Below are positions 8,586 to 18,521 of a stretch of 64,000 bases of DNA, piece by piece. The stretch's first letter is position 1. Each line of letters begins with the position of its first letter. The DNA lies in assembly GCF_011074795.1 (NCBI RefSeq), contig NZ_JAAMPF010000018.1:62001-126000 (forward strand), given 5' to 3'. Below the pieces are notes generated by a model. That model ran no database searches, was not told where the DNA came from, and was given only the letters and a program-made list of their open reading frames with translations. The stretch is from Marinobacter salicampi (GTDB lineage: Bacteria; Pseudomonadota; Gammaproteobacteria; Pseudomonadales; Oleiphilaceae). The position numbers were made by a program, and so were the translations under genes.

Positions 8586-8741
8586 GTTGGTTTCCTTAAC
8601 CAGAGAATGGATGTGCTCAGGTTAAGGTTTCGTGAGGGTCAGGACTTGATATAGCGCAAGACTGTGGTTGGACTCGGGCTGAGATGCGACGGGAACTTGA
8701 CCTGGCTCAACTGAACCGGAAATAGCTGCAACACCAGTGGC

Positions 8742-9224
8742 TTAGCCAACACTCCCGGCATTTTGCGAGCCGGTCTCTGGAACATCTTCCTCAGGCACGT
8801 ACACATCCCGCACCGTGAGCTCCCGACCGTCCATGCTCTGGACCGCCATGGCACGGATGGGTTGGCCGTTTTCTCGGTCTCTCAAGTTCAGGGGCGCGCC
8901 GTCCGGTGACGGATTCCATTTGTCGCCCCACTGACGCAAGGCAATAACTACCGGAAACAGGTCCCGGCCTTTATCGGTGAGCCGGTATTCCTGCCTTGAG
9001 CCGTGCTCGCCCACTTCGACTTTCTGCAATACTTCATTGTCCACAAGACGAGCGAGCCGGTCGCAGAGAATGTTGCGGGCAATGCCCAGCTCCTGCTGGA
9101 AATCCACAAACCGGCGAACGCCATACATTGCCTGTAGGACAATCAGCAGCGACCACCAGTCCCCAACTTCATTGAGGGCGCGTGCGACGGAGCAGTTTGA
9201 GTCATCAAAACGTTTTCTGGCCAT
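8742..9224 (-). CDS. HxlR-family winged-helix transcriptional regulator
   Basis: A 160-residue regulator. The HxlR winged-helix domain occupies about residues 8-100 (CSVARALNEVGDWWSLLIV, then a recognition helix around ARNILCDRLARLV and a wing SRQEYRLTDKG). Cys11 sits at the position where several HxlR proteins (YodB, HypR, QorR) carry a redox-sensing cysteine. The C-terminal 50 residues are an acidic extension. It is divergent from the Old Yellow Enzyme gene, and paired repeats in the gap are its likely operators. A quinone- or electrophile-responsive repressor of that enzyme is the obvious model, by inference. Confidence 0.88.
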   Translation of the reverse strand: MARKRFDDSNCSVARALNEVGDWWSLLIVLQAMYGVRRFVDFQQELGIARNILCDRLARLVDNEVLQKVEVGEHGSRQEYRLTDKGRDLFPVVIALRQWGDKWNPSPDGAPLNLRDRENGQPIRAMAVQSMDGRELTVRDVYVPEEDVPETGSQNAGSVG

Positions 9225-9240
9225 GGTTTCGAGTGTACCG

Positions 9241-9290
9241 AATAGGGTTGCATTTTAAAACCAGATTCAATAGGGTTGCATTACGAAACC
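9241..9290. promoter_or_regulatory. two direct-repeat operators between HxlR and OYE genes
   Basis: AATAGGGTTGCATT occurs at 9241-9254 and again at 9269-9282, exactly 28 bp apart. Each copy ends in AAACC, so each is an imperfect palindrome GGTT-N9-AACC (9246-9262 and 9274-9290). The site is just upstream of the HxlR start and about 100 bp upstream of the OYE gene. This is the layout expected of an autoregulating HxlR repressor. Confidence 0.6.
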
Positions 9291-9382
9291 AAATTAATGA
9301 GTAAACTACTCACCAAAATCGGCCGTCCCCAGACCTGAATTCTGGTTCGTGAGAAAGACGCCGATGTACTGGAGGCTTTGCC

Positions 9383-10495
9383 ATGTCCCTGAATCTTGGT
9401 CCCTTGTTCGAACCCTTTGAAGACAAATCGCTCAAGCTGCGTAACCGGGTCGCGATGGCACCCATGACCCGCAACTTCTCTCCCGGCAACGTGCCAGGTG
9501 AAAACGTCGTGGACTATTACCGGCGCCGGGCGGAAGGTGGCGTTGGCCTGTTGATTACCGAAGGCACCACCGTTAATCATGCCGCCGCCAATGGTTATCC
9601 CGATGTCCCGGCTTTTCATGGGCTTGAGGCTCTGGCTGGCTGGAAGAAGGTGGTGGACGCTGTCCATGAGGCGGGCGGTGCTATTTTCCCTCAGCTGTGG
9701 CATGTGGGCGCGGTACGTAAGGCGGGCACGGAACCGGACGCCAGTGTGCCCGGTTACAGCCCGTCCGGCTTCTATGCACCGGGCAAGGCCAATGGCAAGG
9801 CCATGAGTAAGGAAGACATCCAGGATGTGGTCAATGCCTTCGCTGATGCCGCCCAGGACGCCAAGGCCTTGGGTTTTGACGGCGTCGAGATTCATGGCGC
9901 CCACGGTTACCTGATCGACCAGTTCTTCTGGCAAGCCACCAATCAGCGCGACGACGAGTACGGCGGCTCCATGGCCAACCGCCAGCGCTTCGCTATTGAG
10001 ATCATTGAAGCCATCCGTTATCGGGTCGGCCCGGAGTACCCGATCATGTTGCGCTTCTCCCAATGGAAGATGCAGGACTATGATGCGCGTCTGGCGACTA
10101 CTCCGGAAGAGCTCGAGCAGTTCCTGCTGCCGCTGGTGGAAGCAGGTGTGGATATCTTCCATGCGTCTACCCGACGGTTCTGGGAGCCCGAGTTCGAGGG
10201 CTCGAACCTGAACCTGGCGGGCTGGACCCAGAAGCTGTCCGGCAAACCCACCATGTCTGTGGGCAGCGTGGGCCTGACCGAGGACTTCATCAGCGGCACC
10301 TTCGCAAGCAAGCAGGAAGCCGTCCAGCAGTCCGGCATTGACGAGCTGGTGGAACGCATGAATAACCGGGAATTTGATCTGGTGGCTGTCGGTCGTGCCC
10401 TGCTGCAGGATCCGGAGTGGCTGGTAAAACTCAAGGACGGCCGGGCCGATGCCATCGAGCCATTCGCCAAAAAGTCCCTGACCAAGCTCTATTGA
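9383..10495 (+). CDS. NADH:flavin oxidoreductase, Old Yellow Enzyme family
   Basis: A 370-residue FMN-dependent ene-reductase with a TIM barrel. Visible family motifs are RNRVAMAPMTR near the N-terminus, LLITEGTTVN, QLWHVG, the substrate-binding pair in GVEIHGAHGYLIDQFF, and NQRDDEYGG. The C-terminal FMN phosphate-binding stretch is VGRALLQDPEW. It reduces activated C=C bonds such as enones and quinone-like electrophiles using NAD(P)H. ATG 9383 has GGAGG at the right distance. The divergent HxlR regulator suggests induction by electrophiles. An intrinsic terminator follows about 110 bp downstream. Confidence 0.93.
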   Translation: MSLNLGPLFEPFEDKSLKLRNRVAMAPMTRNFSPGNVPGENVVDYYRRRAEGGVGLLITEGTTVNHAAANGYPDVPAFHGLEALAGWKKVVDAVHEAGGAIFPQLWHVGAVRKAGTEPDASVPGYSPSGFYAPGKANGKAMSKEDIQDVVNAFADAAQDAKALGFDGVEIHGAHGYLIDQFFWQATNQRDDEYGGSMANRQRFAIEIIEAIRYRVGPEYPIMLRFSQWKMQDYDARLATTPEELEQFLLPLVEAGVDIFHASTRRFWEPEFEGSNLNLAGWTQKLSGKPTMSVGSVGLTEDFISGTFASKQEAVQQSGIDELVERMNNREFDLVAVGRALLQDPEWLVKLKDGRADAIEPFAKKSLTKLY

Positions 10496-10602
10496 GCCAG
10501 TACCTGGCGAAGCAACCGGCCATAGCCCGATTGCCAGCTGCACAAGCTTGAAGACAGGCGTGAAAGAGCAGTGAAAGAGCGGTAAGTACACAGGTTGAAG
10601 TT

Positions 10603-10635
10603 GGCCGCCGGGCGTATGCTCCGCGGCCTTTTTTT
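10603..10635 (+). terminator. intrinsic terminator after the OYE gene
   Basis: GGCCGC (10603-10608) pairs with GCGGCC (10623-10628), followed by TTTTTTT (10629-10635). It lies in the 323-bp gap 10496-10818. The rest of that gap holds no gene I can support and must carry the promoter of the lipoprotein at 10819. Confidence 0.8.
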
Positions 10636-10818
10636 ATGCCAGCGCCGGGGGGCCGGAAACGCTGGCGTCGGTCTACGGAGCGCTACCTGAGACCCGTAGT
10701 TTTCCTTACTGTCCGGTATTTGTATCCTGTATCGAAGCCGTGCACTATCCAGAGTCCTGAGGACGCCCAGACGCGGACCGAATTGGCCCACCAGATTGAC
10801 CGACGAGAAGGAAACACC

Positions 10819-11130
10819 ATGAGATCAGTGACGTCTGCTTTTACCGTTGTGCTGCTAACGTTTGCCCTGTTTGTATCAGGCTGTGCCAACGTGGGCAATG
10901 AATTCCCGACCCGCGATATTGACCAGATAAAGATCGGTGAAACCACCCGGGCAGACATCGAACAGATGTTTGGTGAGCCCTGGCGCACCGGCCTGGAAGA
11001 TGGCAAGCGCACCTGGACCTATGGCAAATACCGCTGGTCCGCCTTTGGCGATGCCGAAACCACTGATCTTGTGGTGCGCTTCAACGAGGACGGCACAGTT
11101 TCATCCTACGTCTACAACACCACCGAATGA
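10819..11130 (+). CDS. BamE/SmpA-type small outer membrane lipoprotein
   Basis: A 103-residue lipoprotein. A signal peptide ends in the lipobox VSGC, with the lipidated Cys at residue 22. A SmpA/OmlA (BamE-like) fold follows: IKIGETTRADIEQMFGEPWRT is the typical G-x-T-x-x-E-V-x-x-L-G-x-P pattern, and antiparallel strands ending VVRFNEDG come next. It need not be the genuine BamE of the BAM complex, because many small lipoproteins share this fold. The frame opens upstream at 10636, but ATG 10819 with AGAAGGAAACACC gives a correct signal peptide. Confidence 0.85.
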   Translation: MRSVTSAFTVVLLTFALFVSGCANVGNEFPTRDIDQIKIGETTRADIEQMFGEPWRTGLEDGKRTWTYGKYRWSAFGDAETTDLVVRFNEDGTVSSYVYNTTE

Positions 11131-11198
11131 CCTGGGCCGGTCCTGACGGCTGAGCTCAGGACCGGATCTGGGGGGCATTTCTGCCCCATTGTTCCAGC

Positions 11199-11837
11199 TT
11201 ACCTCAATGACAACATCTGCATGGCACGGGCAATGTCCTGTGGTTCCAGCTGCTCCACGAACGCACCCTTGAACTGGCGATTGATGAAGCGTTCGGTTTC
11301 TTGCTGTATCTGATCCCGCTGCTGGGGCTTTTCAATGTAATCCATGGCACGGAACAGGATATAGCGGATGGTCATGCCCGAGATTTCGTGGATCACCGCT
11401 TCTGACAGCCCGGACACCAGGTTCCGGTCGATAATATCTTCCGCCATCTCCCGGGCGCTGGCGCTCAGCTGGGTTTCAAGGGCCCGTCGCAGCAGGGGCG
11501 ATGCGCCGTGAAGCTCCCTCACCGCGACTGTGGTCGCCGCGGGGTTGGCCAGGAAGTAACGGTACACGTACTGCACCGTCTCGTGGGCAGCCTGGTCTGA
11601 GCTTTCCGCCATCTGGCGCAGCTCCCGCACGCCTCGCTTCATGTCTTCTGCGATATAGCCCAGCACGAACAGCCCGAATTCGTCCAGGTTCCTGAAATGC
11701 CTGTAGAAGGTGTTGGGATTCAGGCCGGCTTCCCGGGCCAGTTCCCGCAGGCCCAGAGAGGTCAGGCTGCGGCTTTCGGTAATCAGCCTCAGGGCCGCCT
11801 GTACCAGTTTCAGTTTGCCGCCTGTTATCACGCTCAT
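11199..11837 (-). CDS. TetR-family regulator, divergent from BVMO gene
   Basis: A 212-residue TetR/AcrR repressor. The N-terminal helix-turn-helix lies at about 25-60 (LGLRELAREAGLNPNTFYRHFRNLDEF). The ligand-binding domain is all-helical. The DNA-binding helix resembles the FabR/DesT-like subset, which respond to acyl-CoAs; this is a hint, not proof. It is divergent from the Baeyer-Villiger-type monooxygenase gene, and the 173-bp gap holds two tandem palindromes likely to be its operators. It probably represses the monooxygenase and itself. Confidence 0.88.
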   Translation of the reverse strand: MSVITGGKLKLVQAALRLITESRSLTSLGLRELAREAGLNPNTFYRHFRNLDEFGLFVLGYIAEDMKRGVRELRQMAESSDQAAHETVQYVYRYFLANPAATTVAVRELHGASPLLRRALETQLSASAREMAEDIIDRNLVSGLSEAVIHEISGMTIRYILFRAMDYIEKPQQRDQIQQETERFINRQFKGAFVEQLEPQDIARAMQMLSLR

Positions 11838-11890
11838 TGGGACGCCTTGTTGTCATGGAGGGCCAAAAGGCCGGCTTCGGGACCCTAAAA

Positions 11891-11929
11891 GTATACAGTC
11901 GTCTACTTCAGGTGTATACATTTGTCTAC
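11891..11929. promoter_or_regulatory. tandem TetR operators, 23-bp spacing
   Basis: GTATACAGTCGTCTAC (11891-11906) and GTATACATTTGTCTAC (11914-11929) are near-palindromes of form GTATAC-N4-GTCTAC, repeated with a 23-bp period. They lie between the TetR start (11837) and the BVMO start (12011). The same 23-bp spacing of two palindromes occurs at the other TetR promoter at 20724-20760. Confidence 0.65.
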
Positions 11930-12010
11930 CGCCAGCAGGAACCCCTATGAGCTGGCGAACAGAACAACAGACACCTGCTCAGTACGAGCATTACGGAGAA
12001 TGAGGTGAGT

Positions 12011-13642
12011 ATGACCAAGACAATTCCCGCTCAGACCCCGATCGCCATTATCGGCACCGGTTTTTCCGGCCTCGGTATGGGCATCAAGCTCAAAGAGGCC
12101 GGCTTTACTGACTTCGTCATACTGGAGCAGAGCGATGATGTGGGCGGCACCTGGCATGAAAACCACTACCCCGGGTGCGCCTGTGACGTCCAGTCGGCCC
12201 TTTACTCATTTTCTTTCGAGCAGAACCCGAACTGGTCGCGGATGTTTGCCCAGCAGAAAGAGATCAAGGCCTACCTCAAGGCCTGCGCTGAAAAGTACGG
12301 ACTGATGGCCCACATCAGGCTCAATACCCACGTTGCCGGCGCCCGGTTCAATGAAGCTGGCCAGAGTTGGACGATCGAGACCGTCGACGGCCCAAGTCTG
12401 TGGCAGTACATGAAGAAGAGAGGCCTCAACCCCGGAGACCAGCTGGACCGTAGCGATACCGAGCTGCCGGAATTCCAGCAGTTTGAATCATCGATAGTGG
12501 TCTCCGGTATGGGTGGCCTGAGCACCCCGGCCTATCCCAATATCAAAGGGCTTGAGACCTTCACCGGGAAGAGCTTCCATTCCCAGGACTGGGACCACGA
12601 CTATGACCTGAAGGGCAAGCGGGTGGCCGTGATAGGAACCGGCGCCAGTGCCATTCAGTTTGTACCGGAAGTGGCAAAAGGCGCTGTCAGGCTGGACCTG
12701 TACCAGCGCACGCCTCCCTGGATCATGCCGAAGCCGGACCGGTCTATCACGCCCGTTGAACGTGCCCTGTTCCGCCGCGTGCCCCAGACGCTGAATGTGC
12801 TTCGCAACAGCATTTACTGGATGCTGGAGGCTCGTGTGCTGGGCTTTGTCATCAATCCACGTATCCTAAAACTGGGTGAATTGCAGGCTCGCAGGCATAT
12901 TCGCAGCCAGATCCGCGACCCGGAGCTGCGCCGCAAGGTGACACCGGATTTCGACTTCGGCTGTAAGCGGGTACTGATTTCCAACAATTATTACCCGGCG
13001 CTGACCCAGGACAATGTGAACGTGCTCACCGACGGCGTGCAGGAAGTGCGTGGCAATATCATCGTCGATAGCAAGGGCGTGGAACGGGAAGTGGACTGCA
13101 TCATCTACGGCACCGGCTTCAAGGCCCAGGACCCCATCCCCCGTGGTGTCGTTTACGGTCGCAAGGGCCTTGATCTGCTGGATGCCTGGAAAGACGGAGC
13201 GGAGGCCTACAAGGGCACCACGGTGTCAGGTTTTCCCAATTTCTTCATGCTCATGGGGCCGAACACAGGTCTCGGCCACAGTTCCATGGTTTACATGATT
13301 GAGTCCCAGGTTCAGTACGTGCTGGATGCCATCCGCAAAATGAAGCGCAAAGGCTGGCAGAGCGTTGAGGTCAAGGCCGAGGCCCAGAGCCGTTACAACG
13401 CCTCGGTCCATGCGAGGCTGGGGGATTCGGTATGGCAGACCGGCGGCTGCAAGAGCTGGTACGTCAATGAGAATGGCAGGAACACCACTCTGTGGCCGGG
13501 TTTTACCTGGCAGTTCCGCCAGCAGACCCGGTCATTTGATGCCGCCGTGTATCGATGCATGCCTGGGCATGACAGAGCGAAGGCTTCGACCGGCATCATG
13601 GCAGCTGGCTCAGAACAGGGCAAAGCCACCGTTCCGGCCTGA
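12011..13642 (+). CDS. flavin-dependent monooxygenase, Baeyer-Villiger type
   Basis: A 543-residue class B flavoprotein monooxygenase. The first Rossmann motif IIGTGFSGLGMG binds FAD, and the second (VIGTGASAIQF) binds NADPH. Between them sits the Baeyer-Villiger fingerprint FxGxxxHxxxW (FTGKSFHSQDWDHD). Such enzymes turn ketones into esters or lactones. An insertion of about 30 residues lies before that fingerprint (around QYMKKRGLNPGDQL). The C-terminal 40 residues look disordered. GTG 12005 is possible, but ATG 12011 has GAGG at the right spacing. Control is probably by the divergent TetR. It sits beside beta-oxidation genes, consistent with degradation of a cyclic or branched ketone, by inference. 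Confidence 0.9.
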   Translation: MTKTIPAQTPIAIIGTGFSGLGMGIKLKEAGFTDFVILEQSDDVGGTWHENHYPGCACDVQSALYSFSFEQNPNWSRMFAQQKEIKAYLKACAEKYGLMAHIRLNTHVAGARFNEAGQSWTIETVDGPSLWQYMKKRGLNPGDQLDRSDTELPEFQQFESSIVVSGMGGLSTPAYPNIKGLETFTGKSFHSQDWDHDYDLKGKRVAVIGTGASAIQFVPEVAKGAVRLDLYQRTPPWIMPKPDRSITPVERALFRRVPQTLNVLRNSIYWMLEARVLGFVINPRILKLGELQARRHIRSQIRDPELRRKVTPDFDFGCKRVLISNNYYPALTQDNVNVLTDGVQEVRGNIIVDSKGVEREVDCIIYGTGFKAQDPIPRGVVYGRKGLDLLDAWKDGAEAYKGTTVSGFPNFFMLMGPNTGLGHSSMVYMIESQVQYVLDAIRKMKRKGWQSVEVKAEAQSRYNASVHARLGDSVWQTGGCKSWYVNENGRNTTLWPGFTWQFRQQTRSFDAAVYRCMPGHDRAKASTGIMAAGSEQGKATVPA

Positions 13643-13654
13643 CGACGGGTATAG

Positions 13655-13676
13655 AAAAGCGGGCCCAAGGGGCCCG
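13655..13676 (-). terminator. terminator of the minus-strand beta-oxidation gene set
   Basis: CGGGCCC (13660-13666) pairs with GGGCCCG (13670-13676) around a 3-nt loop. Read on the minus strand it is followed by C then TTTT (complement of AAAA 13655-13658). It ends the transcript of the SDR gene and sits in the 67-bp convergent gap with the BVMO gene. Confidence 0.65.
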
Positions 13677-13709
13677 TCTCTGGCTGCCTGGGTAGGGCAG
13701 CGCACCTGA

Positions 13710-14483
13710 TCAGCTGACGAGAGTTCCACCGTCCACGGCCAGGCACTGGCCTGTGATGTGCCGACCGGCTTCGGAGGCCATCAACACAGCTGCGCCCTTG
13801 AGGTCTTCCTCGCCGCCGAAGCGATTGAGGGGTATGCGCTCCAGCATGGAGTCACCCTGGCTTTCAAGCAGACCCTGGGACATCTTGGAGGGAAAGAAAC
13901 CGGGGCACAGGGCGTTAACGTTGATGTTGTGGTGACCCCACTCCGACGCCAGCGCCCGGGTGAAATTCACCACCGCACCCTTGCTGGTATTGTAGGCGAT
14001 GGTCTTCATGGCTTCCGGGTTACCGGAAAGCCCGGCGATGGAGGCGATGTTGATCACCTTGCCGGACTTGCGGGGAATCATGCAGCGCTTGGCCACGGTC
14101 TGGGTCAGGAAAAAGGTGGCGTTGACGTTCAGGTTCATGACCTTCATCCAGCCTTCCGGTGGGTAGTCTTCTGCCGGTGCGCCCCAGGTTGCGCCGGCAT
14201 TGTTGACGAGAATGTCGATATCCCCCAGCCCGGCGACGATCTTCTCCACTACATCGGGAATGCCTTCCAGATTGGAGAGGTCCGCCGACAGGGTCACGAC
14301 ATCAATGCCCAGGCCCTTGAGGTGGCTCTCGGCCTCATCCAGCTCGTGCTGCTTGCGGGCGGTAATGGCAACCCGGGCACCCATTTCCCCCAGGGCTTCC
14401 GCCATCTGGAGCCCCAGGCCACGGGAGCCGCCGGTAATCAGCGCGACCTTGCCGGTCAGATCGAACAGTTGCTTGACACTCAT
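13710..14483 (-). CDS. short-chain dehydrogenase/reductase (RhlG-like)
   Basis: A 257-residue classical SDR. The cofactor motif is TGGSRGLG (18-25), followed by NNAG, the catalytic Ser in NIASIAGLSG, and the YxxxK pair (YNTSK). The C-terminal ITGQCLAVDGG strand is typical. The Arg in the glycine-rich loop and the ARK after beta-2 suggest NADP(H). It resembles RhlG/gluconate-5-dehydrogenase-type oxidoreductases. It is the last gene of a minus-strand set, 14 bp after the acyl-CoA dehydrogenase, with ribosome site AAGGAG. It may oxidise an alcohol to the ketone used by the neighbouring monooxygenase, or reduce a 3-oxoacyl intermediate. Confidence 0.9.
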   Translation of the reverse strand: MSVKQLFDLTGKVALITGGSRGLGLQMAEALGEMGARVAITARKQHELDEAESHLKGLGIDVVTLSADLSNLEGIPDVVEKIVAGLGDIDILVNNAGATWGAPAEDYPPEGWMKVMNLNVNATFFLTQTVAKRCMIPRKSGKVINIASIAGLSGNPEAMKTIAYNTSKGAVVNFTRALASEWGHHNINVNALCPGFFPSKMSQGLLESQGDSMLERIPLNRFGGEEDLKGAAVLMASEAGRHITGQCLAVDGGTLVS

Positions 14484-14497
14484 GTTTGCTCCTTGGT

Positions 14498-15646
<1,149 letters not shown>

Positions 15647-15656
15647 AACGCGCTCC

Positions 15657-16844
<1,188 letters not shown>

Positions 16845-16934
16845 GGAGCACCTCTTTCTGTTGGCTGAGGTAAATGGTTGTGACTGTTGGAGCTGCGTGA
16901 GTTTCTTTAAACCTTGCCTGAAACTTGGGCTGTT

Positions 16935-17047
16935 GCGCCGGGCGGGTATCCCCTTTCAAAACACGCTCCTTCGGCCCATCCATGGGGCGCTTGGGCTCCG
17001 CCATCCCTGGCTCCGCACAGTTTTGAAAGGGGATACCCGCCCAACGC
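16935..17047 (-). repeat. structured palindromic repeat element, copy 1
   Basis: A 23-bp perfect inverted repeat (16940-16962 with 17020-17042) encloses 57 bp. Arms extend to 16935 and 17047 with two mismatches. Inside, 16987-17019 is a 33-nt core identical (reverse complement) to 17173-17205 in copy 2. Next to the core is a 5-bp hairpin CCCAT-CC-ATGGG (16975-16986). The element lies between the thiolase and acyl-CoA dehydrogenase genes of one minus-strand set. A 13-bp direct repeat CTTGCCTGAAACT flanks it at 16913-16925 and 17060-17072. Confidence 0.85.
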
Positions 17048-17143
17048 TTCGAGTTAATACTTGCCTGAAACTGCTCTTGGCTCAGGGTGTTAAGCTCACA
17101 GTGACCAGGCCCAAAGCGTGTCTACTTTTGCTGCCAAGCTCAA

Positions 17144-17255
17144 GGAGGCTGGCGGGCAGTGGTGTCCGAAACTGTGCGGAGCCAGGGATGGCGGAGCCCA
17201 AGCGCACACGGACGTGTTTACAGCGTGTTTCGGACACCACTGCCCGCGAGCCGCC
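17144..17255 (+). repeat. structured palindromic repeat element, copy 2 (opposite orientation)
   Basis: A 21-bp perfect inverted repeat (17152-17172 with 17227-17247) extends to 17144 and 17255 with two mismatches and encloses 54 bp. The 33-nt core 17173-17205 matches copy 1 exactly. The adjacent hairpin is ACACG-GA-CGTGT (17206-17217), unlike copy 1 in sequence but identical in shape and place. Both copies end in AGCGT just before the right arm. It begins about 30 bp past the thiolase stop codon. Confidence 0.85.
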
Positions 17256-17281
17256 ATGCACCGGACGATTTAGGCCATCTA

Positions 17282-18463
17282 TCAGGCGACTTCGAACAAC
17301 CCGGCAGCACCCATGCCCGTACCAACACACATGGTAACCACAACGTATTTAACGCCACGACGTTTGCCTTCGATCAGGGCATGGCCAACCAGACGTGAAC
17401 CGGTGGTTCCGTAGGGGTGACCAACCGCAATGGCGCCACCGTTGACGTTCAAGCGCTCCATGGGAATACCCAGTTTGCGCTGGCAGTAGAGCACCTGAAC
17501 CGCAAAGGCCTCGTTGAGCTCCCATAGGCCGATGTCATCAACCGTCAGGCCAGCGCGCTTGAGTAGCTTGGGCACGGCGAATACAGGACCGATACCCATT
17601 TCGTCCGGCTCACAGCCCGCAACTGCGAAGCCCCGGAAAATGCCCAGGGGCGCGACACCGCGCTGTTCGGCAATCTTGCTGTCCATCAGTACACAGGCAG
17701 AAGCACCGTCGGAGAACTGGCTGGCGTTGCCGGCGGTTACCACACCGCCTGCCTTTGCTGAGCGGATCTTGCTGACGCCTTCAAGGTTGGTGTCCGGGCG
17801 TATGCCCTCGTCCTGACTCACAGTCACTTCCTGAGTGCTGAGCTGGCCGGTGGCCTTGTCGGCAACACCCATAGTGGTGGTGATGGGTACGATTTCATCG
17901 TCGAACTTGCCATCTTTCCGGGCTTTGGCGGACAGCTGCTGGCTGCGTACGCCGTACTCGTCCATGTCTTCTTTCTTGATGTCGTAGCGCTTGGCGACGG
18001 TCTCCGCAGTATCCAACATCGACCAGTAAAGCTCGGGCTTGTTCTTGGCCAGCCAGGGTTCCATGAAGTAGTTCTGGTTAACGCTGGCCTGCACGGTGGA
18101 GATGGACTCCACGCCGCCAGCAACCATGACAGGTACCCGGTCCACGGCAATGTGGTGCGCCGCCATGGCGATGGCCTGCAGGCCGGACGAACAGAAGCGG
18201 TTGATGGTTGCACCGGCGACCGACACCGGCAGGCCGGCACGGATGGCGCCCATGCGGGCCACATCGTTACCGGTGGAGCCTTCAGGCAGGGCACAGCCCA
18301 TCAGCACGTCTTCAATTTCGTTGGGGTCGACCTTTGAACGTTCCACGGCATGCTGAATCGCATGGCCGGCCAGGGTGGCGCCATGGGTCATGTTAAGACC
18401 GCCGCGCCAGGATTTACCCAGTGGCGTACGGGCAGTGGATACAATAACGACATCATTGGACAT
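17282..18463 (-). CDS. acetyl-CoA acyltransferase (thiolase)
   Basis: A 393-residue thiolase with the nucleophilic Cys91 in [10 protein letters not shown]. The [16 protein letters not shown] segment has the catalytic His, and the C-terminal [10 protein letters not shown] has the second active Cys. It performs the last step of beta-oxidation, cleaving 3-ketoacyl-CoA with CoA. It follows the FadB-like gene by 58 bp with ribosome site CAGGAG, so the two form a typical fadBA-type pair. It is 437 bp from the next gene downstream because of the two palindromic elements. Confidence 0.95.
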   Translation of the reverse strand: MSNDVVIVSTARTPLGKSWRGGLNMTHGATLAGHAIQHAVERSKVDPNEIEDVLMGCALPEGSTGNDVARMGAIRAGLPVSVAGATINRFCSSGLQAIAMAAHHIAVDRVPVMVAGGVESISTVQASVNQNYFMEPWLAKNKPELYWSMLDTAETVAKRYDIKKEDMDEYGVRSQQLSAKARKDGKFDDEIVPITTTMGVADKATGQLSTQEVTVSQDEGIRPDTNLEGVSKIRSAKAGGVVTAGNASQFSDGASACVLMDSKIAEQRGVAPLGIFRGFAVAGCEPDEMGIGPVFAVPKLLKRAGLTVDDIGLWELNEAFAVQVLYCQRKLGIPMERLNVNGGAIAVGHPYGTTGSRLVGHALIEGKRRGVKYVVVTMCVGTGMGAAGLFEVA

Positions 18464-18521
18464 AACAGTTCTCCTGATACCGGCTACGCTCCTGGCGCAG
18501 CCGGAAAATTAGTCGGGGCGC

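Noticed and set aside
9281-10591. 436-codon frame antisense to the Old Yellow Enzyme
   Set aside because: Mirror of the conserved coding frame, with no ribosome site or recognisable motif.
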